DNA of 64,000 nucleotides. Origin: Cannabis sativa. Taxonomy: Eukaryota; Streptophyta; Magnoliopsida; Rosales; Cannabaceae. The position numbers and the translations under genes were made by a program. Position 1 is the first letter of the stretch. The number at the start of each line of letters is the position of its first letter. The stretch spans positions 1,805,280 through 1,869,279 of the forward strand of contig NC_083605.1 of assembly GCF_029168945.1 (NCBI RefSeq), written 5' to 3'. The notes below the pieces were generated by a model that made no database searches, was not told where the DNA came from, and saw nothing but the letters and a program-made list of their open reading frames with translations. Shown piece by piece: positions 34,422 to 45,121 of the stretch.

Positions 34422-37400
34422 TTAACCAACAATCTCAGTTACAAGACAATGTAACAAATCGGTAGGAACAGACTCCATACCAAAAAGACAACCAGGAAAT
34501 AATATAGAAGCTCGTGCAAAGTTGTGAGCTACCACATTAGCTGATCGTTTAACAAAGAAAATAGAAACATGCTTTAATTCCGAGGAGAGTCGTTTACACT
34601 CATCAATGATTTGTCCAAACAAAGATAACATTTTAGTTGAACTTCGAATTGCTTGAACCACCATGAGACAATCTGTTTCAATGCTAGCTTGCTGCCAGTT
34701 TTTCTGCTTAATCCAACTCAAGGCTTCTCGGACCCCGATTGCTTCAGCGATTTCCGGAGTAGCAGCCCCTTGGAAGTGTTCAGTTCGGCCTTCGATTAGG
34801 AAACCGTGATGGTCGCGAGCTACCATACCGATCCCGTGGCTGGTTCCATCTTCAAAAAGAGCAGCGTCAACATTGATCTTGATACTATTTTCGCTTGGAG
34901 CGGACCATTGCTCAACCACATCACCCGTCTGAAAACCAGACCATGATGACTCAATGAGAGTGCTTTGAGCATTTGTCCATTGATCAAGATAACCTCTAGC
35001 TAACACTACAATTCCGTCAGCATTTACCACCTTTTTTTGCCAAACAAAATCATTTCGTGTACTCCAAATCGCCCAACAAAGTGTTGCAATTAGACATCTT
35101 TTACTTGAATCGGCACCAGTAAAAACCCGAATGCACCAGTCAAGAAAAAGAGTGATATCGGGGGTGATATTTGTACCAATCCCAACTCGATCCCAAACCG
35201 GTTTTATGTGTGAGCAAGTGACCAAGGCATGTAATATAGTCTCTTCTTCCTCTCTACAAATCGGGCAGAGAGAGTTAACATTAACTCTCTTTGTTTGCAG
35301 CATACAAAGAGTAGGAAGGCAGTTCTTACCCGCACGCCATAGAGTATTCTTCACTTTTGGAGGGATTTTTAGACGCCACATAGTAGTCCAGAAAGTTGAT
35401 GCAGCATCTACATCATTATCCCATCTTCCATTAACTTGTTGGAGGAGCTTGTAGGCACTTTTGACTGAGTATATACCCGAAGCTTCATATGCCCATGTCA
35501 ATGTATCTTTAGCAGCCGATTGTTGCAAGGGAATTTGCACTATCAATCTTCTATCTCTTTCCTCAAATAAATCTTCTAAAATTTCCATATCCCAACCTGT
35601 GTCATTCATCTTCATTAGGCTATGGACTTTAGCATCAATTAAACTAGGATGAGAAGTAGAGACATAAGGATTATCAGAGCAAGGCAGCCATGGTTCGTGA
35701 AGAACATTGATTTCGGTTCCATCCCCTACACACCAACGAAGCCCTTTCCTTACAAGTTGTTGAGCTTCCCATACACTACGCCAAACAAAACTAGGATTGT
35801 TACCTAGAGAGGCATCAAGATAAGAGTTGTTGGGGTAGTAGCGAGCCTTAAAAATCTTGGCCACGAGAGAGTCAGGTTGCACTAGGAGTCGCCAACCTTG
35901 CTTGCCAAGAAGAGACAAGTTAAAGTCGCGAAGGTGACGAAAACCCATACCCCCTTGTTTCTTGTGAGTACATAATCGGTCCCAAGAAAGCCAATGGATC
36001 CCTTTCCCTGACTTGTTAGAAGATTGCCACCAAAACTTTGTCATAATTTTCTCCATCTCACGAGTAATGTCGATTGGAATTAGGAACACGCTCATAGCAT
36101 AGCTTGGTAGAGACTGAGCCACGGTTTTTATTAAAATCTCCTTTCCTGCCCGAGAAAGGAATTTTGTTTCCCAACCTTCAATTCGTTTTCGAACACGCTC
36201 TTTTAAGTAACCAAAAACGGCTGTCTTGTTACGAGATATAGTGCTGGGAAGTCCAAGATATAGACTATTCGTCCCTGCTATAGTCATGCCGAGTCTTTGG
36301 CTAATATTGTTACGAGTTGCCAAGGTTGTGTTAGTGCTGAAGAAAATAGAAGACTTAGAATAGTTAACTTTCTGACCTGAAGCCTCTTCAAATTTACTCA
36401 ACACCTCTTGTACTCTTGTAGTTTCTTCCATAGTTGCCTTACAATAAAGATAACTGTCATCCGCAAATAACATATGCGATATCCGGGGGGCACCATTTGC
36501 AACTTTGCAACCATGAAGTAAACCACGTGCTTCGTATCTTCGAAGGATCGCTGAAAGGCCCTCAGCACATAGGATAAAAAGATAGGGGGATAATGGATCT
36601 CCCTGTCTAATGCCTCTTGAAGGAATGATGGGGCCAATTTCGTGTTTACCATGAATCACTGTATAGCATGCTGAAGAAACACATTTCACTAGACGCCTAG
36701 TCCACCAGTTTTCAAAGCCTAGCTTACGGAGCATGGCTTCAAGGAAATTCCATTCTATTCTGTCGTAGGCTTTGCTCATGTCAAGCTTTAACGCCATGAA
36801 ACCATCTTTCCCTTTCCGCTTTCTCTTCAAGTAATGTAAGACTTCAAAAGAAATAAGCACATTATCTGAAATGAGTCTACCTGGTATGAAGGCGCTTTGA
36901 TTCTCCGACACTACTCTGTCCATGAAAGGCTTCATGCGATTAACCACAACCTTAGTTATGATTTTATAGGACACATTACACAGAGCAATTGGCCGAAGTT
37001 GGGTCATGTTCTCGGGCTTCTTGTTCTTCGGGATTAGGACAATGTTAGCATCAGCGCAGCCCTCTTCAAACTCACCAGTAGCAAGAAAATTGTGAACCAT
37101 TTGAGTTACATCCTTGCCTACAATTGACCAACTTTTTTGGTAAAAAGCTGGTGTCATTCCGTCTGGGCCTGGGCTTTTGTCGGGGTGCATTTGAAACACT
37201 GCTCTTTTGACCTCTTCTTCTGTAACTGGTTGGCGGAATTCTTCATGAGCTATTTCAGGAATGGAGGTGTTAACACAATCAATGATCTCTTGAAAAGTAC
37301 CTCCTGCCGATTGGAAAAGACTATTAAAATAACTAGTAATTTCCATTGGTAATCCATTCTCCCAATCTACCCAATTACCATGGCCATCTTGTAATCGATC

Positions 37401-38507
37401 AATCTGATTATGCCTTTTTCGAGTAGTAGCTGTTTTGTGGAAATAGCTACTGTTTTGATCCCCCTCTTTCAACCATAACTGTTTTGAACGTTGTTTCCAG
37501 AAAGCTTCTCTTTGGTCAAGCACTTTAAACAATTGTTTTTTTACTTCACTATATCTCTGAACCGAGTGAGAATCTCTCTTGTTTTTCAGGTTGGCAAGTT
37601 CAACTTTACACTTTCTAATTCTCAGTTTAAAACTACCTGTGATTTCTTTTCCCCATGGACCAAGCACATCGGCACACTTCTTTATTTTTGTTGCTAAATT
37701 ATTGTCGACTGAAGCAGCCCAGCAGTCTCGGATAATCTCAAAGCACAACGGCTCTTTGAACCAGGCATTTTCAAATTTAAAGGTACGGCCAGGAGTGAAT
37801 TGTTGAACAATGTCGGGTTCCAATAGAATTGGGCAATGGTCAGAAGATGATAATTCTAAATTAGTGAGAACAACAAGAGGAAAAACCTGGGAAAAAGTTG
37901 GGTTGATCAACGCTCTGTCAAGCCGCACCTCGACCCAGTTTTGAGTGCCTCGGCCTTTCTCCCATGTGAATGGATAACCCGTCAATTCCATGTCTTGTAA
38001 ATTACAGTCCGTCAATGCTTGTTGGAAACCAGTTATCAACTGGTGCGGGTAACGTCGACCTCCTCTTTTATCTTCTTGTCTCATCACATTGTTTAAGTCC
38101 CCGATTACACACCATGGGAGATTAGAGTCTCTTGATAGGAATCGAAGGAGATCCCAAGTTAAATGCCTTCTGTTTCGAACTGGTTCCCCATAAACCCCCG
38201 TTAGCCTCCACTCGTCTCTCTCTGGTGAAGAAACTATGATGTCGATATGGTTAGTTGAGTAACCAAGCAGTCGACCCTCTGTTTGAAACCGCCAGAGCAT
38301 AGCCAAGCCCCCAGCACTTCCTTGGGCTTCCACAATGAACATCCCTTCAAAGCCCAAAGCACGACCCACTCTTTGCATTTTACTTTTGTCACTTTTTGTT
38401 TCACAAAGAAAAATAAAATTGGGTTTCTTTTGAGACACAATCTCCTTAAGGAATTGAAAAGCCCGCTGGTTCCCAAGCCCACGGCAATTCCAACTTAACA
38501 CATTCAT
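34422..38507 (-). CDS. LINE ORF2 protein (endonuclease, reverse transcriptase, zf-RVT, RNase H), 1361 aa
   Basis: Endonuclease/exonuclease/phosphatase fold at 1-230, with Glu36 (LCETK), GDLNN (136-140) and SSDHCP (221-226). Reverse transcriptase at about 440-720, with SPGPDGM (445-451), NQSAFIPGR (536-544), GIRQGDPLSP (632-641) and FADD (681-684). zf-RVT with CPIC at about 1045-1110. RNase H from about 1211, with INVDAAL and ETDC, ending ANVVAHNFAR. No stop or missing catalytic residue was seen, so the protein may be active. It nicks target DNA and primes cDNA from the LINE transcript. Confidence 0.94.
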   Translation of the reverse strand: MNVLSWNCRGLGNQRAFQFLKEIVSQKKPNFIFLCETKSDKSKMQRVGRALGFEGMFIVEAQGSAGGLAMLWRFQTEGRLLGYSTNHIDIIVSSPERDEWRLTGVYGEPVRNRRHLTWDLLRFLSRDSNLPWCVIGDLNNVMRQEDKRGGRRYPHQLITGFQQALTDCNLQDMELTGYPFTWEKGRGTQNWVEVRLDRALINPTFSQVFPLVVLTNLELSSSDHCPILLEPDIVQQFTPGRTFKFENAWFKEPLCFEIIRDCWAASVDNNLATKIKKCADVLGPWGKEITGSFKLRIRKCKVELANLKNKRDSHSVQRYSEVKKQLFKVLDQREAFWKQRSKQLWLKEGDQNSSYFHKTATTRKRHNQIDRLQDGHGNWVDWENGLPMEITSYFNSLFQSAGGTFQEIIDCVNTSIPEIAHEEFRQPVTEEEVKRAVFQMHPDKSPGPDGMTPAFYQKSWSIVGKDVTQMVHNFLATGEFEEGCADANIVLIPKNKKPENMTQLRPIALCNVSYKIITKVVVNRMKPFMDRVVSENQSAFIPGRLISDNVLISFEVLHYLKRKRKGKDGFMALKLDMSKAYDRIEWNFLEAMLRKLGFENWWTRRLVKCVSSACYTVIHGKHEIGPIIPSRGIRQGDPLSPYLFILCAEGLSAILRRYEARGLLHGCKVANGAPRISHMLFADDSYLYCKATMEETTRVQEVLSKFEEASGQKVNYSKSSIFFSTNTTLATRNNISQRLGMTIAGTNSLYLGLPSTISRNKTAVFGYLKERVRKRIEGWETKFLSRAGKEILIKTVAQSLPSYAMSVFLIPIDITREMEKIMTKFWWQSSNKSGKGIHWLSWDRLCTHKKQGGMGFRHLRDFNLSLLGKQGWRLLVQPDSLVAKIFKARYYPNNSYLDASLGNNPSFVWRSVWEAQQLVRKGLRWCVGDGTEINVLHEPWLPCSDNPYVSTSHPSLIDAKVHSLMKMNDTGWDMEILEDLFEERDRRLIVQIPLQQSAAKDTLTWAYEASGIYSVKSAYKLLQQVNGRWDNDVDAASTFWTTMWRLKIPPKVKNTLWRAGKNCLPTLCMLQTKRVNVNSLCPICREEEETILHALVTCSHIKPVWDRVGIGTNITPDITLFLDWCIRVFTGADSSKRCLIATLCWAIWSTRNDFVWQKKVVNADGIVVLARGYLDQWTNAQSTLIESSWSGFQTGDVVEQWSAPSENSIKINVDAALFEDGTSHGIGMVARDHHGFLIEGRTEHFQGAATPEIAEAIGVREALSWIKQKNWQQASIETDCLMVVQAIRSSTKMLSLFGQIIDECKRLSSELKHVSIFFVKRSANVVAHNFARASILFPGCLFGMESVPTDLLHCLVTEIVG

Positions 38508-39805
38508 AATTCCTGGCGGGTCTGTGATCCAGAACCCGCCCCAAACAAGTTTTTTGTACTACCATTTGCTTCAGCGTCCATATCCACATCTATTAAATCG
38601 GTAGGCCCAGTGGTATTTTCCACATTTGTCACATGTCCCACGTTTTCCATAACCAAAAGCCCACTTTGATTGGCAAAGCCCATTCTCCTTCTCTTATTTT
38701 CTATAATAAGAAGAGCCTCCTCATTATTAATTGGATTTGCCATATCAGTTCCCCCTTCTTCAGTTCGAAATTGCTCTTTTCCCACACTTTCCTTATTCGG
38801 CCTCTCCTTCAATAGTGGGAAATTCTCTTCCATATTTCTTGTAGCTTGATTGGCTGCACTAATTGATTTGTTTTGATTGAATCCCACATTTTGTGCTTGA
38901 TTTATTCCATGTTGACCGTACCCTGATTTGCTGCTTTGTTTGGCTGTCGAAGATACAGCATTAATGGAATTGGATACAGTAGAGTGGCCGGAGGAAGAAG
39001 CACCGCCGGTCTTCGTGGCAATTCCTGGTTTCAACCATCTCGCACCAGCAGCGTAATTCCTTCGTCTCGGGGGTGCTTTCATCTCTAGGCCATAAGGCTT
39101 ATCTAACTGATCATAGGGAGTATCAAAGAGACGATCGCAAAACCTCTCGGAGTGTCCAAGAACTCCACAGATGAAGCAGAAGGTTGGAAGGTCCTCGTAC
39201 TTGAACAGAGCGTGGCAACTTACTCCTCCCTGTTTAATCAACTTCTTTTTCCTTTTTAGTGGTTGAGTGACATTGATTTTTACCCGAATCCGCAGATAGT
39301 CCCTCCATACACCAACAAAATTGTTAGGATCCGATTTGACATATTCCCCAAGATAACTACCCAGTCCCCGAATCACTGTTTCCGACATAAAACCCGTTGT
39401 CAAATTGTGAAGCTGTACCCAGAAATCAATTCGATTAAGTGGTACTGATCTGGGATTTTCGCCTTGTTTGAGTCGCTCAAATAACAAAGGAACTCGGTCA
39501 AAAGTCCATGGGCTTCCTTCCTTAACTCGTTCAATGTCCACTTCATGGTAAAATTGAAACAAATACAAATTGTTTTCTAATTCTTTCACATACATTCCTC
39601 TCCCCGGTTGCCATAGTTGTGCCATTTTATTTTGCATCGCTTGAAAATCAATCGATCTGTGGGTGAGAAAACGTCCCACCAAACACCATCTATCGTCTAT
39701 CTCAAAGGCCTCATCATGTTCCCCTTCAAAGAGTAATCCCTCTTCCTCATCTTCTTCAATGTTCAGGGCTGCATATTGGTCTTCCAAGTTGGAATCGGTA
39801 TTCAT
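38504..39805 (-). CDS. LINE ORF1 protein (DUF4283 and CCHC zinc knuckle), 433 aa
   Basis: Residues about 38-180 have the DUF4283 pattern common to plant L1 ORF1 (DRWCLVGRFLT, then WQPGRGMYVKEL, then FWVQLHNL). A CCHC knuckle CFICGVLGHSERFC follows at 210-223, then a basic and Ser/Asn/Gln-rich tail. It would bind the element's RNA and form the retrotransposition particle. Its TGA stop (38506-38504) overlaps the ORF2 start as ATGA, suggesting translational coupling. Confidence 0.9.
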   Translation of the reverse strand: MNTDSNLEDQYAALNIEEDEEEGLLFEGEHDEAFEIDDRWCLVGRFLTHRSIDFQAMQNKMAQLWQPGRGMYVKELENNLYLFQFYHEVDIERVKEGSPWTFDRVPLLFERLKQGENPRSVPLNRIDFWVQLHNLTTGFMSETVIRGLGSYLGEYVKSDPNNFVGVWRDYLRIRVKINVTQPLKRKKKLIKQGGVSCHALFKYEDLPTFCFICGVLGHSERFCDRLFDTPYDQLDKPYGLEMKAPPRRRNYAAGARWLKPGIATKTGGASSSGHSTVSNSINAVSSTAKQSSKSGYGQHGINQAQNVGFNQNKSISAANQATRNMEENFPLLKERPNKESVGKEQFRTEEGGTDMANPINNEEALLIIENKRRRMGFANQSGLLVMENVGHVTNVENTTGPTDLIDVDMDAEANGSTKNLFGAGSGSQTRQEL

Positions 39806-40029
39806 TTTTCAGGACAACAGACACAAAAGCTAGACAGTAGTATAGCCAATAGAAAACAGTTAAAAGACCACCAATACTAGAATAACTTCTTTGATCGACA
39901 CAGTACACAAACAAACATAAACCAGCTAAGACATTCGTACACTCAGACCAGAGAAAATCAAACACTCATACCATGTCATACGACAAGACACATCCATAAA
40001 ATTATTTTAAAAACTTATACATTTTGAAA

Positions 40030-40410
40030 ACTTATTAAAATAAAATTTTTTAGTAGACTTCTTATTTGTTTTGACATTTAGGATATAGTTTTTTAGTCTT
40101 ATTATTTTATGATCGCATACGTTGTAGCTATTTAAGACTATTTGTAAATTTTAAATTTTTTTGAATAGTTCACAGTGCCAAAAATAAAGTTTAACCAATT
40201 ACTTACTACAAGTATAAGAAAAAACAGTCGCGTGTTCAACAAAATATGTAAATCTTATTTTTGATATTGTAAACTACTCAGAATTTTCTAAAAATTTACA
40301 AGTGATTTAAATAGCTATAACATATTATGAAAAGAAAAAATTAGATTAAAAAACTCTCATAAATACTGAAATAGATAAGAGACCTACCGAAACATCCCAT
40401 CAAGAATATC
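40030..40410. mobile_element. MITE of the 33121-33530 family (right part)
   Basis: Shares TTATTTGTTTTGACATTTAGG, a GTAGCTATTTAAGAC block and its inverse near 40300. It ends with a GAGACCTACCG-type terminus. Confidence 0.6.
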
Positions 40411-40587
40411 ATTAAAAAAACTATTTAAAAGACTTAATCTATTGACTTTAATCTATTTAAAAGACTTGTTGCCAATCTATAACCAACAAAAGAGTGCTAT
40501 CATTTAAAAACTAGAAAATAAAACTTGAGAAACATAAAAATCCAGCAATATATAAACATACAATTCAAGTAGAAATAAATTATAGGG
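40411..40587. other. Short intergenic spacer between two MITEs
   Basis: AT-rich; nothing recognised. Confidence 0.35.
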
Positions 40588-40893
40588 TAAGTCTACAGTA
40601 CACCTTTTTAAGAAGGTGTTTTGGTAAATTTTCTATTTGTTTCGGTATTTAGGAAAAAAGTTTAGTCCAATTTTTTTTTTTTGATGATCGTGTATATTAT
40701 AGTTATTTAGGACCACTTGTAAATTTTTAAAAAATTCTAAATAGTTTACATATTTTACATTATAATTATTTAGAATTTTTTAAAAATTTACAAGTGCTCC
40801 TAAATAGTTACAACATACACGGTTATAAAAAGAATTAAACTAAAAAACTTTCTAGACTCTGAAACATATAAGAGGTCTAACAAAAAACTCTTC
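40588..40893. mobile_element. MITE of the 33121-33530 family
   Basis: The left end GTCTACAGTACACCTTTTTA and inverted right end (AAGAGGTCTAACAAAAAAC) flank the family interior (TTATAGTTATTTAGGACCAC and its complement). Confidence 0.65.
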
Positions 40894-41752
40894 AATCTAA
40901 AACAAAAATTTCCTAAATTATATATATGGAACGCCCAAAAATTTGTCTATTAATAAAAGAAGACAACTTATCTTTTTAGTTTTTGAAATGTTGTGTTGGA
41001 CATGAGAATAAGAAATACAAAGCAACTAGACAATAAACTTAAATATTCAAAGAAGTAACTCCTAATTCATGTTATTTCCATCTTTACAAGAAAACCTTTT
41101 AAAAAAGTATATATAGTAACAAATCAAAGAAAGTGGAATGGAAACAAATTTAAAATAGAAAATATCATCCACCATTATGGATTATATATGTGTTTTGCAA
41201 AAATTATCGAGTAGATATTATCGATCTGTTTTGTTAAATAATAAATTTAGATCCTTTATTTTTTAAAATTATATAAAATAGTACCTGATTCGGACTCAGG
41301 CTCTCACCTCGACCCCGAGCCAAACCCCAGACTCAATCCTGGTTCCAGACCCTGAATCCCGACTGTGCTAGGCCCGACCCAACTCGAACAATTTCTAAAT
41401 ATTATAGTACAAGACTACAAGCTAATACAAATAATTTTTTATGTTTTAAATAATACAATTAATATTGTATTAGAAATTATGGCCGTATAATTAATACAAT
41501 ACAAAATTTTAAGTAAATATATTAGTTAATCTTAATTAATAAAATACAATTCACATATTTTTTTCAAAAAGAAAGTTTGATAGTTTAAACATATAAAATT
41601 ATGATTCAAACCACCCGCTCCTCTATTTTTTTTTTCATCTGATATAGTTGACTATTTCAAATTTTATGAATACGTAACTATCATTAATATAAATATACGT
41701 ATACCCTAATAAGCTTTTCTCACAAATCTTAACTATCATTATTCCAAATCCA
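40894..41752. other. Upstream region of the BAHD gene
   Basis: AT-rich, with a GC-rich patch at 41284-41392 made of GACCC/CCCGA words like that at 15400-15492. A TATA-like ATATAAATATA lies at about 41685-41695, roughly 60 bp before the start codon. Confidence 0.45.
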
Positions 41753-43138
41753 ATGGAGTTGAAAATAAAGCAAAAGCTAATGGTGAGTCCTGCAAAACCA
41801 ACTTGGAAAGGGAATCAATCCTTGTCGGAATGGGATCATATCGGATACACAACTTACACAAATGTTATCTATTTCTACGCCCCAACCTCAACCCCATTCC
41901 AAACCGTTACGCAAACCCTAATCGATTCCTTGAGCCACACTCTAGTCTACTTCTATCCACTAGCTGGGCGCTTGCACAGCTTAAGCAACGGTCGTTTCCA
42001 GCTCGATTGCAACGAAGATGGGGCTCTTTTCGTTGCAGCCGAGCTGAATGTTGATCTTTCTCATTTCGAGAAAGATCACTTTACTCCAACTCCTGAGTTT
42101 AATCGTTATCTTATTCCCTACATAAACGAGTCTCTCCCAATCCACGAACGCCCTATTTGTCTTGTACAACTTACCAAATTAAGTTGTGGCGGTCTAAGCC
42201 TAGGGTTTACCACCTCACATGTCTTGGTGGATGGACTAAGCGGCGCCAATTTCATGACCGAGTGGGCTCGAGTCGCACAAGGCTTGCCGTTACAAAAGGT
42301 ACCTTTTTTTGACAAAAAGGCCTTTGGAGTTGGATCAAATTGTTGTGGTTCAAACCCGCTACAGTTTGATCACTCAAACGACTTTTGTAGTATGCCGTTT
42401 TTGTTGAAACAACCTAACGCCGAAGAGCTTAAGAAGATGGAAACAACAGTGTTCATTTTAAAGCTTACAAAAGAACAAGTCCAGAAACTTAAGAACAAGG
42501 CGAATAATGATCACAATGGTCAGATGATCAAAAAATCATCATCGCGACCTTACACGTGTTACGAGGCCTTAACATCTCATATTTGGAGATGTTCGATTAA
42601 GGCAAGAAAGCACTTAAACGAACAACTCACAGCTTGTCTCGTGGCAATTGACTCTCGTCAACGTCTTCAACCTCCGTTACCAATTTCTTACTTTGGTAAC
42701 GGAGCTCTCAACGTAATGGCGAGCTGTAAAGCGGGAGAGTTATTATCTCAACCGTTAAGTTACGGAGCGAGTAAAATACGCTCCGTAATTGATATGGTTA
42801 CAAACAATTATATATTGTCAGCAACTGAGTTTCTAAAAGGTGAACAAGATTTGACCAAGTTTCAATACTCTTATAAATCTTCAACTAATGGAGGTGGGAA
42901 ATATATTGGGAATCCTATTATGAGTGTGACAAATTGGATGAACTTGTCGTTTGAGGGTATTGATTTTGGTTGGGGAAAAGAGATCCATTTTGGGCCTGGT
43001 TATGATGAAATTGATGGTGGTGTTTTGATACTTAGGAATAAATGTAGTGATCATGAAAATGTGTCTCTATTGATTTTCATTTGTCTTCTTGTGGAACATG
43101 TTCAACCTTTCAAGAAATACTTTTATGATGACCTTTAA
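41753..43138 (+). CDS. BAHD acyl-CoA-dependent acyltransferase, 461 aa
   Basis: A single open exon from the first ATG. It has the BAHD catalytic motif HVLVD (His156 to Asp160) and the structural motif DFGWG (404-408), plus YFGN (313-316) and the N-terminal patterns of the family (LSEWDHIGY, YFYPLAGRL). Length is normal for BAHD enzymes. The enzyme moves an acyl group from a CoA thioester to a hydroxyl or amine, in the cytosol. The sequence resembles the hydroxycinnamoyl transferase clade (HCT/spermidine hydroxycinnamoyl transferase-like) more than the anthocyanin or alcohol acyl clades, but donor and acceptor cannot be read from sequence. No disabling change seen. AATAAATAAA-type polyadenylation signals follow at about 43190. 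Confidence 0.94.
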   Translation: MELKIKQKLMVSPAKPTWKGNQSLSEWDHIGYTTYTNVIYFYAPTSTPFQTVTQTLIDSLSHTLVYFYPLAGRLHSLSNGRFQLDCNEDGALFVAAELNVDLSHFEKDHFTPTPEFNRYLIPYINESLPIHERPICLVQLTKLSCGGLSLGFTTSHVLVDGLSGANFMTEWARVAQGLPLQKVPFFDKKAFGVGSNCCGSNPLQFDHSNDFCSMPFLLKQPNAEELKKMETTVFILKLTKEQVQKLKNKANNDHNGQMIKKSSSRPYTCYEALTSHIWRCSIKARKHLNEQLTACLVAIDSRQRLQPPLPISYFGNGALNVMASCKAGELLSQPLSYGASKIRSVIDMVTNNYILSATEFLKGEQDLTKFQYSYKSSTNGGGKYIGNPIMSVTNWMNLSFEGIDFGWGKEIHFGPGYDEIDGGVLILRNKCSDHENVSLLIFICLLVEHVQPFKKYFYDDL

Positions 43139-43713
43139 TTGATATTATATATAGTGTTATTTATTTTAATTGTGGTTGTTGTTTCGAAACAAAATAAATA
43201 AATTGTTAAGTATATTATTATAATTGTGTGTTGTTTTTCTACTGTATTAATTAATATTTAATCCTATTACAAGTAAATAATATAATTCAATGAAGAAGTA
43301 CTAGATCGAATATTAAAAAACTAATAAACGTTGACTAATAAGAAGCAACATTAAGGTATGAAACCAAAAAAAAAGAAAAAGAAAGAAAATTCTTTAAGTA
43401 ATAAAAATAATGGTTTTTTTTTTGTTTCATTTTTACATTTTAAAATAGTTTTTTTTTTTTTTTTGAAGAAATTTCAAATATAAACCCCATAATAACTAAC
43501 GGAGCAACTTAAATCGCAACCAAAATCCACATATACATAAAAACTACTAAAGTAACCACCGGAGCAACTCATACCATAAATTTAAGAAAAAAATAGTATA
43601 TGGAGTAAATAAATAAATAAAGAAAAATGATTATTTTTAGAAATACACAAAAATAACAATAAAAAATGCAAAAATACGACTGTAAATTTTAAATATTTTT
43701 ATAGTTTTTAAGA
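43139..43713. other. 3' flank of the BAHD gene
   Basis: AT-rich sequence holding the likely 3' UTR. No gene recognised. Confidence 0.4.
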
Positions 43714-45121
43714 TTTTTTTTTATCAAGAAAAAATTGCTTCATTAATCACAAACAATTACAACCAACAATCCAATCAAAACAAAGGGACCACTACCGACT
43801 TACTTTCAAATCCTCTCTATGTATACTCTCTCATAATCTTTCAATTTTTTTATTTTTATTTTTGAAGTATTGTAATCTATACAAGACAACTCTCTTCACT
43901 TCATTTACAATTGCTCTAACCGAATAAGAATAATAGTTGTATATGCATCTATTCCTATTGATCCATAAGCTATAAATCACAGCAGCCAAAATAGCAACAT
44001 TAATCCTTTGCTTCCTGCTCGTTGACTTCCAGGCTTGCCAACCTCGCCATCTTTCAAAATCTGTAGGCCAATACCTGCTGCCAAGCCACTCAAAAACCAG
44101 GTCTGCAACTCTTCTCGACAGACAACAACTAAAGAAAAGATGCTGCTGAGAATCATCTGTCAAACCGCACACATGACACTCTTTAGTATCTAACTCAATG
44201 TAAAATTGCTCGAGCTTATCACGAGTCAAGAGTTGAATGTTCACAACTTGCCAAAGCATGAACCGATGCTTGGGCACGTTCAAAGAACTCCACATGCTAC
44301 TGTTGTAGTGGAACTGCTGCTGAGGAATTAAGCTGTTATACAACCAGTTTGTTCTAAACTTCCCACCTGCTCCAGCTACCATTATGTCCTTGTTCGAGAA
44401 CTTATCCTTCAAGCGACATAATTTGTTCCAATACCAACTTGAATCAAGCTTAAGATCATAGGACCAAATGAAAGTATTCTTTAAATACACATTATTGATC
44501 CATTCACCCATAGAATATTTCTTTTGGCTAAAATGGCCCAAATGTATTTAGCAAGAATAGCTTGATTCTATTTGATTCCATCTTTGAATCCCAAACTCCC
44601 ATATATTTTTGGGAGACACACTTTTTCCAAGAAGCCACATGTATCTTGCTTCTATATATTTCCATTTAGACCCCAAAGAAAACCTCTGCAAAGCTTTTCA
44701 ATCTCATTTGTAATACGGTGCAAAAGTATGAATATGCTCATCCAGTAATTACGAAGTCCAAGTAATACTGAATGAATCAATTGAGCTCTACCTGCAAAGG
44801 ATAGATGTCTACTTCCCCAAGTGAAAAGTCTCTACTTAATATTCTTTATGATTCCTCCACAATCTTCAGCTTTCCATTTGGTAGGCCTTAAAGGAACCCC
44901 ATGGTGCTTTAGAGGGAAAGTGCCCTCCGTGAGAGCCATCTCCCTTAAAATCTTTTGTTTCTCTTCTCCCCCAACCCCTCCAAAATAGATTTGGGATTTG
45001 TTGGTGTTAACAAAGAGACCAATTGTAGAACTGAATTCATCAAGAATCTCTTTAAGCACCTGAACATATTGCTTGTTGTCTTTGCTAAACAACATGAGAT
45101 CATCAGAAAAACAAAGACTTA
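43714..45121 (-). mobile_element. L1-type LINE, 3' half, split by a Sirevirus
   Basis: The poly-A tail appears as plus-strand T-run 43714-43722. An open 236-residue frame (43831-44541, minus) is the zf-RVT region (CHVCGLTDDSQQHLFFSC, INVAILAAVIYSLW). 44542-45121 continues into the reverse transcriptase with CFSDDLMLF (about 45085-45115), a FADD variant. The reading frame is broken more than once. The other half is at 55321-57391. Confidence 0.85.

Larger units (their letters stand above)
34386..39990 (-). mobile_element. Potentially complete L1-type LINE, both ORFs open
   Basis: The 3' poly-A tail shows as plus-strand T-run 34386-34400. ORF2 (34422-38507) and ORF1 (38504-39805) follow on the minus strand, and the remaining upstream sequence to about 39990 would be the 5' UTR. 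The left flank (34355-34385) and right flank (about 40030 on) look like the two parts of one MITE, suggesting insertion into it. No clean target-site duplication was found, so the exact 5' end is uncertain. Confidence 0.88.

Noticed and set aside
18115..43138. Biosynthetic gene cluster of acyl-activating enzyme plus BAHD acyltransferase
   Set aside because: The two genes are 22 kb apart with only transposons between, and nothing in the sequence links their substrates.
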